Below, piece after piece: positions 48,110 through 59,059 of a stretch of DNA of 64,000 bases. Position 1 is the stretch's first letter; each line of letters opens with the position of its first letter. The position numbers were made by a program, and so were the translations under genes. Below the pieces are notes generated by a model that had not been told where the DNA came from, ran no database searches, and saw only the letters and a list, made by a program, of their open reading frames with translations. This DNA is from Tieghemiomyces parasiticus (Eukaryota > Kickxellomycota > Dimargaritomycetes > Dimargaritales > Dimargaritaceae), in the NCBI GenBank assembly GCA_027575765.1, contig JANBPT010000101.1:1-64000 (forward strand). Reading direction: 5' to 3'.

Positions 48110-48722
48110 GGCACGGAGCAATCGAAGGACGCCCAGGGATGGATTAATACTCTAATAATAATACCCAGTAACTGACAAAGGGGGCAGCGATGGGTTCGGA
48201 AGGAGTGGGTGGGTCTAGTAGCAATGTAAATTTCAGGACCACACACTGGTTGGTCATCCTCAACTACCAGACTAGAGGAGCCTATTCCGAATACAATTGG
48301 TGGCACTAGCCTGACAGAGCCTACCTTTCCATGGGCGCCACCCACTTCCAGTGATATGACTACGAAGTGGCTCCACCTTCCCCACTGGATATTGGGCACC
48401 AGGCACATGCTAGACCCCATGCCTTTGGGACCGGTCCCAGGCAACTTCCTCCTTAAGTTGAGCAGCACCTTGCGCTAGTTGAACTTCGGAGAAAAAAAAG
48501 GCTGACACGAGAAAGGGTGTGTGTGTGCTGACTAACCCCGCCCCCCCCATCCGTCACTTCTATGGTCATACATCTCAACAGTGAAATTTCTATGTAGTTT
48601 TATTCGGAACTCTTGACCATATCGGGAGCTCCAAGTCGGAAATTATGTAGGAGGACAAGGTATCCAAGGTCAACTGGTCACTCCGTAAGCGCCAAAAGAA
48701 TCGTCACCGCAACCAGCTTGGT
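48110..48722. other. Gap between MDV1 start and SDH1 stop
   Basis: 613 bp with the MDV1 promoter and the SDH1 3' end. A (TG) run is near 48520, followed by a run of C at 48541-48548. A minus-strand AATAAA is at 48599-48604. No TATA box is clear. Confidence 0.5.
48599..48604 (-). terminator. Poly(A) signal of SDH1
   Basis: Minus-strand AATAAA, 119 bp after the SDH1 stop. Confidence 0.45.
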
Positions 48723-51336
48723 TTAATACACCCGCTTGAACGGGGGCACAGGCTTGGCCTCCTGCTCGTCCAGGGTGGTCATCGTGACAGGGCGGTAGCC
48801 GAGCTTCACATCGTCCATGACAACATCCTTGTGCCACGACAAGGTGTGCTTCATCCAGTTGGCGTCGTCGCGCTCGGCATAGTCCTCGCGGGCATGGGCA
48901 CCGCGACTCTCTTTACGGTTTGCGGCAGACACCATAGTCTGGGCGGCGTTAGTGAGCAGATTCTGGAGTTCAAGGGTCTCGACCAGGTCAGTGTTCCAAA
49001 TCATGGAACGGTCGGTGACCTTCACATCCTTGAACGACCGGCACACCTCGGCAATCTTGGCCTTGCCCTCCTGGAGCACCTCCTCGTTACGGAACACAGC
49101 CGCGTGGTTCTGCATCACCTTCTGCATGGCCAGACGCACCTCGGCCGTCGGCTTGGATCCGTCAGCGTTCCGCAGCTGGTCCAGGTTGGCCACGCTCGCG
49201 TGTCCGGCGTCCGCGGCCAGTGGCTGGTGGGGCTTACCAGGCTCTGACGTTTCGGCGATGTGGTGGGCGCAGGCGCGGCCAAACACCACAATGTCCAGTA
49301 GTGAGTTGGCACCCAGACGGTTGGCACCGTGGACCGACACGCAGGCGGCCTCGCCGGCCGCATAAAGACCAGGTACCACGGCCTCGCTACCGTCAGGGTT
49401 GACAGTAAGCACCTCACCAGTGTAGCGGGTCGGAATTCCGCCCATATTGTAGTGCACGGTGGGCAGGACTGGGATGGGGGCCTTGGTCACATCCACACCC
49501 GCAAAGATAGCGGCCGTCTCGGAAATCCCAGGCAAGCGCTCATGGAGCACCTCGGCGGGCAAGTGAGACAGCTGCAGGTAGATGTGGTCCTTGTCGGGGC
49601 CCACCCCGCGGCCTTCGCGGATCTCGATGGTCATACTACGCGACACCACGTCACGCGAGGCCAGATCCTTAGCAGTGGGCGCGTAGCGCTCCATGAAGCG
49701 CTCACCCTTGCTGTTGAGCAGGTAGCCGCCCTCCCCACGGGATCCCTCGGTGATGAGGCAACCGGCGCCGTAGATTCCCGTGGGGTGGAACTGCACAAAC
49801 TCCAGGTCCTGTAGCGGTAGGCCTGCGCGCGCCACCATAGCGTTACCGTCACCCGTGCAGGTATGGGCGCTGGTGCACGAGAAGTAAGCGCGACCGTAAC
49901 CACCGGTTGCCAGCACGGTGTTGTGAGCGAGGAAGCGGTGCAGCGTACCGTCCTCCATATTGAGCGCGATCACGCCGCGGCACTTGCCGTCCTCCATGAT
50001 CAGGTCAAGGGCAAAGTACTCAATAAAGTAGTTGGTATCATGGCGCAGGGACTGGCCGTACAGAGTATGCAACATAGCATGGCCCGTGCGGTCGGCGGCA
50101 GCGCAGCAGCGGTGGGCCTGGCCACCCTTGCCAAACTCCAGGCTCTGCCCGCCGAAAGCGCGCTGGTAGATCTTACCCTCCTCGGTACGGGAGAAAGGCA
50201 GGCCGTAGTGCTCGAGCTCGACGACGGCGTGCGGGGCCTCACGGCACATGTAGTGGATAGCGTCCTGGTCACCTAATGTGGGAATTTAGGGAAATGGCCG
50301 GAGGGAGAGACGGTTGGTTAGAGAGGAAATGTTGGCACGAACGAGGAGGCATGGTACAGTTTTAGCAGAAGAGCGGGTGCGCATGGTTCATGCCAGCGGT
50401 ATGTTACCGCCCATACGCGCACAAGGACGAAAATAAAAACGTACCTAGCCAGTCGCTGCCCTTGACCGTATCGTACATGTGCCATCTCCAGTCGTCCTTG
50501 CCCATGTTACCCAAGGCCGCGTTGACACCGCCCTGGGCGGCCACGGTGTGGGAGCGGGTAGGGAACAGCTTGGAGATACAGGCAGTATTGAAGCCGGCCT
50601 CGGCGAGACCGAAGGCGGCCCGCAGACCGGCACCACCAGCACCGACCACGATAGCGTCGTACTGGTGGTCAATCATGGGGTACTTGGAGGCGATCGACCC
50701 CTAAGGACGTGAGCGCCCAATGATAAGTGGAAAGGTGGTAGCAGAAGGGGCGAGGACAGGTGGATACGCCGCAGGGGTACATGGAACATGGTGGGCATAA
50801 AGGGTGCGGGATTGAGTCAGTACACTCTCGGTCCCAGTGATACGAACCTGGTCCGTAACCGGTTCTAGTTTACTAGCAGCCGAGGTTACGTAAACTACGC
50901 ACACGGGGCTCCGCGGCGACTCCATTTCGCGTCACTTACCTCGGCGGCCTTGGCCCGGAGGGGCTCGCTGGCGATGACCTGGCCGCGGAGAGCGCTGACG
51001 CTGAAGCTCCGGGCCACAGCCTGCCGCTAAAGGGGGGTGGTTGAGTAAATATGGCGGCGGGGTGGTATCGTACAGGTCAGGGTGAACGGTTAGCTGCGGT
51101 TTTCTAGCCTTGTTTCTCACCGAGAGAGACGGTGAGGGGCGCGGCTTTAATCCTCATGGATCCTACAAAGCCTAGGTAATGACTCACCAGGCTCCTAAGG
51201 CGCCATAAGTAAATAGTAGAGAGAGGGGCCTGGTTATCCCAAAGTACAAAATCCATGTTGGTTTTAAAGGCCCACTTACGTTGAAAGCGGGGCGGACCAG
51301 GGCCGAAGCCCGCTGCTTAGACATGAGACGCAGCAT
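48723..51336 (-). CDS. SDH1: Succinate dehydrogenase flavoprotein subunit
   Basis: Four exons on the minus strand: 51336-51280, 51026-50940, 50700-50445 and 50272-48723, 649 residues, phases all consistent. The presequence spans exons 1 and 2 ([34 protein letters not shown]). The enzyme is subunit A of respiratory complex II in the mitochondrial inner membrane: it oxidises succinate to fumarate and passes electrons through covalently bound FAD. The FAD fold shows as [17 protein letters not shown]; the flavin-binding His lies in [38 protein letters not shown] and [12 protein letters not shown] hold active-site residues, with HYNMGGIPT and the C-terminal PPFKRVY. Length and motifs are standard. 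Unusually, the first 48 codons are divided over two tiny exons, so the start would be missed without splicing. Confidence 0.97.
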
Positions 51337-53010
51337 GCTGTCAAGTAGGGAGTATTGGCCGAGAGGAGTCGTCGAGGTTATATAGGATCTCTGAAGGAGA
51401 TGAGCACAGGTAGACAATGAGGCAACTTTTATGGTTTAAGTCGCCGATGGGCAAGAAGGGAAAGCAGAGGACCACTAAGTGTCTAGTAAAGTGACCTGGT
51501 CAAATCGAATCAAAAGTGGGAATGAGGAGAGTCGGGAAAATAAGCGCGTAGGTACTTTGACATGAGAGCGTGGTTGGATCTTAACAGGCTATGCAGTGCG
51601 GTCGATGGTATGCAGCTGTTGGTGATCTGGAAGAGAGTAAGGACGACAATTATGGGCTCGGCTTATCTAGACTGGAGTGGGCTATTTGGGCGCTGTGACA
51701 CCTCGGGGGGGAGGAACAGGCGACGTCGCGGTTCCTGCGGTGCTCCCCAAGCTCGCTGCGCTAGCCATGCGTGTAGTTGGGCACTCCCTGACTGAACGTG
51801 GGGACAACCACAGCCAGGCATGAACAGCTGAAAGGGTAAGCATCAATTTGTAGTGGCCGGCCAAAACCGGATGGCTGAGTCCGGGAGAAAGGGTCTGCTG
51901 ACGCCTTTGGGCATATAAGTGAGGCGCGGACAAGCCTGCACGATTAGGCAGAGAAGCCATTGGGGATGGACGCGCCTTCGAGGCAATGCTTCGGAACACC
52001 ACGGCCCACCATAAACCCCACCCCAACCAAAGGTATACTAGTAAGTATGCATAACGTGCCTAGGCGCCCAAGCACTTAATTTCGGACGCGATCATCGCCT
52101 ACCAGCTTCTACCAAGCCACTGCTATTCACTTAGGGGCTGGAGTGGCAGCTGACGACCTCTTCCGAGGTGGCCCGCAGCAACCCCTCCCGCTGACTGGCC
52201 GACCATTAGCCCGCGATTAATTACCATATCACATGTGATAGGACTAAGGAGCCAGGCAGGGAGAAAGGAGGGGGGGCAGTTATCGCTGGAGCGCGCGCAA
52301 TTGGGCGTTATAGATAACGACCGAGACTTATATGGGCACCTCTCGGAGATGTCCGTACACCGTTGTTATGCAACTTCGATATTGAGGTCTACGGCTTACT
52401 TCTTTCTTCCATGCGCCGACTCGATTGTAGGGCCAGTGGTTTCCAGTTTCAGCTTAGGTGGGAGCAGTCATGAAACCCGCAGGCTCTACTGACCGACCCG
52501 TCCAGTGTTTAACCATTGCCGGTTACTCAGTACCGTATTTAAGACCAGGGACTGCCTAATCCCCGGCGTGAGAGCCTTTCGAGTCTCCTAGAGGGGAAAA
52601 TGCGATTGCGAGGTAAGACTAGTGCTAAGGGCGCGGTTTCAAACTTCCTCGTCATCCTCGATGCGCCCAGTGTCTTATAAGGTGGGGTCAGACCTGTCCA
52701 ATGGGCGTCGCCGTGCCCTGACGTCGTGGGTTCTCACCATAGGGAGAGGCGGTGACTGCTCCCGTCTTCCCACAACCAGCCCAGGCCCTAACGTAGGTCC
52801 ACGGCTCCAGAGGATCAAACCTACTTGAGAACCCCACTGCAACGGCGCCTCATCGTACTTCCACGACGGCACCCATTCCTTTCTACATTCGCGACGTTAG
52901 AAATCCGCGCACCATTCGTCGACAACAACTTCTTGGGCTCTGATCGACCGTCAGTTACCCTTCTACTCCTGTCCACTAGCTACCAGGCTACCCAACGCTC
53001 CATTATCACC
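51337..53010. other. Divergent upstream region SDH1 / nitrobindin-like gene
   Basis: 1.67 kb between divergent starts. A minus-strand TATATAA at about 51373-51379 is near the SDH1 start. The last 150 bp before 53011 are C/T-rich leader. Open frames (51562-51795, 52235-52492) lack support. Confidence 0.5.
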
Positions 53011-53988
53011 ATGGCCGACGAGAACAAGAACTCCCCGCTCAATATACTGACGGGGACCTGGCGCGGCACGGGAAAAATCGTACACAAAGGGCTAGCCTAC
53101 CGGGAGGAACTCTCCTTCGATCGTAGTATGTTCCCGGGTAAACCCATCCTGACGGTGACCCAGAAGACCTACGGATTCGACGGTGGCCGTAGCGACCCAC
53201 TGCACTCCGAGACCGGATTCTTGCGCACCCTGCCGCCAGTGTGCACCACTGCCCCGGTCAACCCGAGCAGCCCCTCGACCAGCAGCGGGGGCCTGGTGGC
53301 TACCACGGTCCGTGATCCGGCCGTGTTGGCCTCCGGCAGCACCCAGCTTCCCTCGCAAGCGTCGTCGTCCACCTCGATCAACTCACTCATGTCGGTCCCT
53401 TCGCACATGTCCCTGACCTCCCAGGGTGGTGCCCAACCGACCACCACCAAGCTGAATTTCAATGACCTGCAGCCCCTGGCCGTACGCCAAGGGTCGGCCT
53501 CCCCGTGGCACCTGGTCAAGAACTACACCTTCCTCTACTCCAGCATCCGCAGCACCTCGTCCTTCTCCAATACCGACAACCCCATCGACACGCACTACAT
53601 TCGCGCCGAGACTAATGCCGAGCACACTTACGTCGAGTGGTGCATGGCCTATCCGTTCGGTATGGCCTCGGTGGAGTCCGGCTGGATCACTCAGCTAAAT
53701 TCCGAGGGTGGCCACGGATTACTCATCGATACCTGGTGCGAGGCTAACCCGAAGCCCGCCCAGGTGGTTGACCAGAGCAGCGGGGGTAGTGACCGAGAAG
53801 CGCCGGCGGCCACGCCGGTTGCCGGGATGATTCACGCCTTCACTGCCAAGTCGCCCAAAACCACCGCATTTCGTCGGATCATTCGCATCGTAGACCGCAA
53901 GACGATGCAATATGAATTCTATCTCAAGACCTCTGGCGCCCGTGAACCGGCCCTTCACCTCATCGCCGAACTTAAGAAGGTGCAGTAG
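53011..53988 (+). CDS. Nitrobindin-like heme-binding protein (THAP4 C-terminal type)
   Basis: A single exon of 325 residues; the start is ATG at 53011 in CACCATGGCC context, while the open frame before it is untranslated leader. The beta-barrel family signature is strong: ILTGTWRGTGKIVHKGLAYREELSF, GKPILTVTQKTY and HSETGFLR at the start, then VESGWITQL, TAFRRIIRIVDRKTMQYEFYL and a C-terminal ALHLIAELKKVQ. His316 (9 residues from the end) sits where nitrobindins keep the heme-iron ligand, so heme binding and NO or peroxynitrite chemistry are plausible. Unlike the usual roughly 160-residue domain, this one is split by a Ser/Thr/Pro/Gly-rich insertion of about 90 residues (near 75-165), and a second shorter one near 250-270. 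No THAP zinc finger is present. Cytosolic location is likely, since there is no presequence. Confidence 0.85.
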   Translation: MADENKNSPLNILTGTWRGTGKIVHKGLAYREELSFDRSMFPGKPILTVTQKTYGFDGGRSDPLHSETGFLRTLPPVCTTAPVNPSSPSTSSGGLVATTVRDPAVLASGSTQLPSQASSSTSINSLMSVPSHMSLTSQGGAQPTTTKLNFNDLQPLAVRQGSASPWHLVKNYTFLYSSIRSTSSFSNTDNPIDTHYIRAETNAEHTYVEWCMAYPFGMASVESGWITQLNSEGGHGLLIDTWCEANPKPAQVVDQSSGGSDREAPAATPVAGMIHAFTAKSPKTTAFRRIIRIVDRKTMQYEFYLKTSGAREPALHLIAELKKVQ

Positions 53989-56900
53989 ATTCTGGTGGTT
54001 CCCGTAGGATCACGAAAAGAAAACTTGACCCTTTCGTATGTCATTTCCCGAGAAATTATATAATGGTGCGCGAGCTTCGCAGTGTCTCATTGATTTCTGG
54101 CATTCCGTTGCTCTCTCATATAGCTCCTCATTTATTATATTAAAGTAGAACCCTGAATGTCAATCGGACTGGACCTGCATGTGGCAATGGGGCCCGCCAG
54201 GTTGCTCAGCATTGGACTCTAATGGATATAGAACTTTTTCATCCCAAATTCGTCGAACACACATGGATAGGTGCCTAGACCCCATCGTGATGAAATAAGA
54301 GGACCATAGGATCGATCGGTGGCGACCAACCCTCCAAAGCGTTACCAAGGAAGTCGTAGAGAAATCGAATTTCCGATCTCCCCCCAACATATATCGCACC
54401 GGATAGATGAGGCACTCACGAACGCCATGACGATGGCAACCGTGCTTACACGTGTCTTATCCTGCTTTTGGCGATCACGGACGCTAATTTACCGGTCGAC
54501 CTTTTACTTCCGTTAGGTGCGAGACGTGGAGAGTGACCCCACGCTGCGCTATAGATTCCCATCGGAACCCACTGCCGCTCGCTCTTTGTTAAAGGAAATG
54601 TGGTATAGAAAAACAACGAGCGCCGTGTTGGGCCAAAACGCCGGAGTGGGAAGTACCTCCTCCCACCATGAATTCTACTACGTGCGCAAGGAGTTAGTAC
54701 ACTGGAGGACACGATCAATACGACATCAACCACACCGACATTCGTCGTACCCCCCCCCCCTTCGTCCCTACTAACCCATGTCGACGTTAAGCCTGCTTTT
54801 ACCCACAGCCTGCCGTCCAGTGTCCAGTTGAAGATACTGTCTGGTTACCACTGCACTTGGCCAAGTTAGACATATAATAGGTTGGAATGGGGAGTGGGGT
54901 TCGAGAATGCTATTCTGGTTTACAGGTCACTGATCAGCACTATGAGTCAAGTGGCCCGCTGCGACCAGATTGCCACATTGCCAAATAAGGAAGGCGGTAG
55001 ATCGTATGTGACCAACCCTCTTCTACCTACTAAAAACGGAGCAGACCTGGGACGCCCCTGTACGATCGTCGGATGATGTGGAAGTGAGAGACCGTCCGGC
55101 CCAGGGAGTTCTGGCGTACCGTTAGAAGGGGATGGCGTTTAGGGCTCGGGGAGCAGTTTTACTCCGATTTAACGATCAATTCGCCTTCGAACTGGGATTC
55201 AACCGTCGCCCATTTACATTTCTTGGTAGAATTTGACGGACTTATAAACTCAGCTTCCAGAAATCCATGGTATGAACCCTCCTTTACCTCCTACAGTCCA
55301 GCCATATTGAGCACTAACCAGTTTGGGTACGTCTGAAGCGCAGCGTGTCGAATTGACTAGTTCCCGACCAATGCCGTACGCGTAGTCGGCAAAGCAGTGT
55401 GGTTGGTTAGCCCAGTTTTCCTACCACGTACTCAACCGTAGCCTGAATGATAGAACCGGTAGAGTGAATTTTATTCAGGAGATGCACTATCGTCCTGGTA
55501 AGCATGATCACATTTCCCAACACTATCCAACCCAACCGAATTATTTCTAAATTGCTTATCACATCGCTAGGACCCATTCCACCGGCTCCTTAGTTGATGT
55601 CTTGCCATCAACCCACCCTGGTGCACTCCAGGCCACCCCCCTGCCCCAACATTTTAGACCCAACTCTATAGTGCCCATGAGTGGGTTAGTGTGCCATCGT
55701 AGGGTGATGTAGTCAATGATATTCCCAGGACCTCCAATAGCCCTGCAAGTCATCTTCCAGGGTGGTGTGACCTATAAACCCCGGTGTTCTGATAACAAGG
55801 GGTCTGCTAGGGTCCAATAACTCCCATTACTCAGTACACAATTGGAAGTAACGGTATAGGACGTAGGTGGCCAAACCATTCTGGATCAATTTTCAGTCAC
55901 ATTACCCGTTAGCATTTATATATATTCTTGAATCACACCAACTGGGTAATCTTGTACGGCTCTGCAGCTCTAAGTCGGACTAGGAGCCCGGTCGTCTCCG
56001 TGGGAGAGAGCATGGCCAATCGCACACCCATTAGAGCTTGAACTGCCGTCTTTCCAAGCCTGCCACCCCTCCCTCCATCTTATGTACCGATAGCGGCCAT
56101 TATCTCCCTTTTTGATCAATGGGGCCTGGAGCCTACCCTGGACGGCCAAGGATCTCCTTTAGGATCCTGCATTACCTCCCGCTCTCTGAATTTCCGCAAC
56201 CCGCCAACCGAATCCAGATGTTGACGTAACCAGTCACCTGGTACCGGCTTGCCCAACCTGTTTCGCAAGACGGGCCGCTTAACTTTCCCCAGATTACCCG
56301 TTTCCTTTGCTCCCTTATTGATAACTGTGGGCAAAACCCACATCCGCCATCACTTGGTGGTACATTTGGTAGTCATAAGGGACTACCTGTCATCGAGCCA
56401 ATGAGTCTGGAGGCACTGTGAAGGGCGGGATAGTCCAGACTGTGTCACCCGCTATTGAAAGGGAAGAGGGACAGGGAAATGTAGGCTATCAGTGGGAACT
56501 GTCAACCCCAAGGACAGGGTGCATGTGGATGATAGGGCGATTAGCGTTTTGACTGGCTACTTCGACTAAAGTGTAGTTGTGTGTGGTCAGAGGTTCAATC
56601 ATCCTCGGCCGGGACCAATCTACCACACCCCTGTTCTATACCGGCCCTTGGCCCGACCGCACCTTGCATGGCATATGACCCTGCAGATGCACCCGACCAT
56701 GGTCAGGTTATAGTGAAAACCAAATCACGTGCTGCAAGGAAAGGGCAGGAAAAATAGGTGGGCCCATGTGAGATATTGGCAACAGTAGTGAGACTGTCAA
56801 TGGGCCACGTACATCACATAGGTTATTAAGGCGGTGGAAGCAAGGAAGGATAAAAGTTCGAGTAGAAATACGTGTCAGTCAGGTACCAGGCAACCAAGTT

Positions 56901-59059
56901 AATGTAGAGGGAATAAAACCATTGAGACCGAGTCTATATTGTCAATTGGGTACTGGGCAATGCCTCAGTGGTAAGCGGCAATGTAACGGGAGGGGAGGAC
57001 TAAACTACGGCTTACGTTTTAAGTGTTGGACGCCACCATCGGCGAGATAATAAATACAAAATAAGCAAGGCCCCCCTCCGACACTAGCTGTGTTGACATC
57101 AACCCCCATTGGTGTACTTGACGCTTAGGATAAACAACAGTCATAACAATACTTAGCATCCCTCAACGGCAGCGGATGAAAACGACCATCTCTTACAAGA
57201 GCGTATGTGGGTGTATGATCCAGTAGTCAGCGCTGTTATTATTTAATCGCCAATCAGGTTACGGGGAAATGACTCTCGCGTAAAATAGGAACGGCAGCAT
57301 TACCAAGCGGGCTGCTGCACCGCTTCAATGTGACCTCCTACACAACCGGTTTTGTGCAGAGCTTGCCTCAGTCAACCGATCTTTAAGGGTACACGTCTTA
57401 GCTGCCACAGATGGATTCAATCCGGGCCGATGCGCCTTGGGCTTTGCCGGTCAGTTGGTAAGTATGTACCCTAACCTTCCTGATCAAGCCATGACATAGA
57501 AGGCAACGGACGCACCACACTCGCTGCCGGGCAACGTCGCCACCGTCGTTTAGGATTAGGCATGGAACATTCATTGTGGCCCTACATTGTAAGCGCCTTT
57601 CTTGTTTAATAGGTTTAGAGGTCTAGGTCGTCAGATCGCCCACCTGTCTCGACATTCTCTCACTCCGCCGGCCGGATGAATCTAGTGCCTGAATATACTA
57701 CTGAATCCCCGGCGTCCATCCTAACGGTCTTTGCCAACCCTTTCCCACCCTGACCCCCTGTCAGTTCAACGATTCTCCTCTTGTTGGCTTGCACTTGTAG
57801 AAGTCAAGCCTAGACTCCCGTTGTCGCCCTTAGAGGGGATTTCCGGGCTTCCATAATCACACCATTCCAATGCCACCCCAGAGCCGGTCGACTCCTGTCA
57901 TGTTTTTACAACCTGCTCGGCGACCAATGGTACACTCTTCCAAACGCAAGGATGCTGTGGTGTCGTAACTGGTCGGTTACGAGTGTAAACAGAGGTGGTC
58001 TCTACAGGAGGGATCGTCGGCTCCGTCCAATTGCAGGTCCGCATCGCCATCATTCCTCCACAGCCCTCCTTTCGCTGGACCTGTGTATCATAGGCAGGGC
58101 TAAATTTATATCTGGCGACCAGAATAGCCTGCCAAAGGAGAAAACAGCCGAAGGATAGGTATTGAGTTCATGGGGTCCAAGTTGACTTTTAGCCGCCGGG
58201 TTCGCTCAATGACGAGTCCGTCGGTCGGGTGTCAAGGCTTGACCAAGCTTCAATATGAATCTCATCAAGCCGTTGGTAAACTAGACCTGTCCCGCTTGCC
58301 ATACTCCCTAGGTTTGCCCCCTCGCTCCCCTCTCCGAGATACAATCCCTCGACACTCAGCGTGTGCTTCATCGTTGCGCTTGCTCCTTGGCCAAGCAACC
58401 ATTGGTTACCATGCGCCACTGGTGAGCGGGCAATGAGAACGTAACTATTAACCCTGGCGGAGTCCAGAATGATGAATTACGTAGATCGGCTGAAAGGCTT
58501 TTGGTGAGAACCTGCCGATGTACAACCGAGAACAGTAGTCTCACCTTCTCCAATCAGCTAAGTAAACGTAATAAAGAAGTCGACTGAAGAGAGGGTTCGG
58601 GGGCAATACTGAGGCATTTCCAATAAACAGTACTTAAAGGGATCATGTATACGACACTGTAGAGTACGGCCAACCCGAGTCGAGGACCCTGGTTTTCCCC
58701 CCCTAATCCTCCATGCCCACCCATTAAACCGGACCTTCACCCCAAAACAGACACGAAGCCATGTATTCGTCTGTCTGAGGCACAGTCGGCCATCGGGTCA
58801 ACCACGGCCGAGGAGCCTGAATACTAGACCGTCGCTGGGTATTGGAATATGCGGCCGGAGGAAAACCGATGAATCTTTTATTCACGCGTACGTGTGTGCG
58901 TGTGCGCATGCGTGGGGCAATCCTGCTCAGTCCAGATGGCGACTATAGGGCGTAGCAAAAGGGAAACTGAAAACGGATAGGATGGGGGCGATCCCTAATC
59001 GTAGAGCCTGGCAGCCTCTCATGTTGTTTAGCCGGATCGTATACCCGACAACTAACCTG
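53989..59059. other. Gene-poor region, no supported gene
   Basis: About 5 kb with no open frame longer than about 100 codons, no splice-supported exons, no recognisable transposase and no RNA gene that I could fold by eye. Composition is mixed, near 50% GC, which is lower than in the coding blocks. It may be non-coding, or hold unrecognised decayed sequence. Confidence 0.4.

Noticed and set aside
57340..57440. GGATTCAATCC resembling a tRNA T-loop
   Set aside because: No cloverleaf can be drawn around it; the anticodon arm and acceptor stem are missing.
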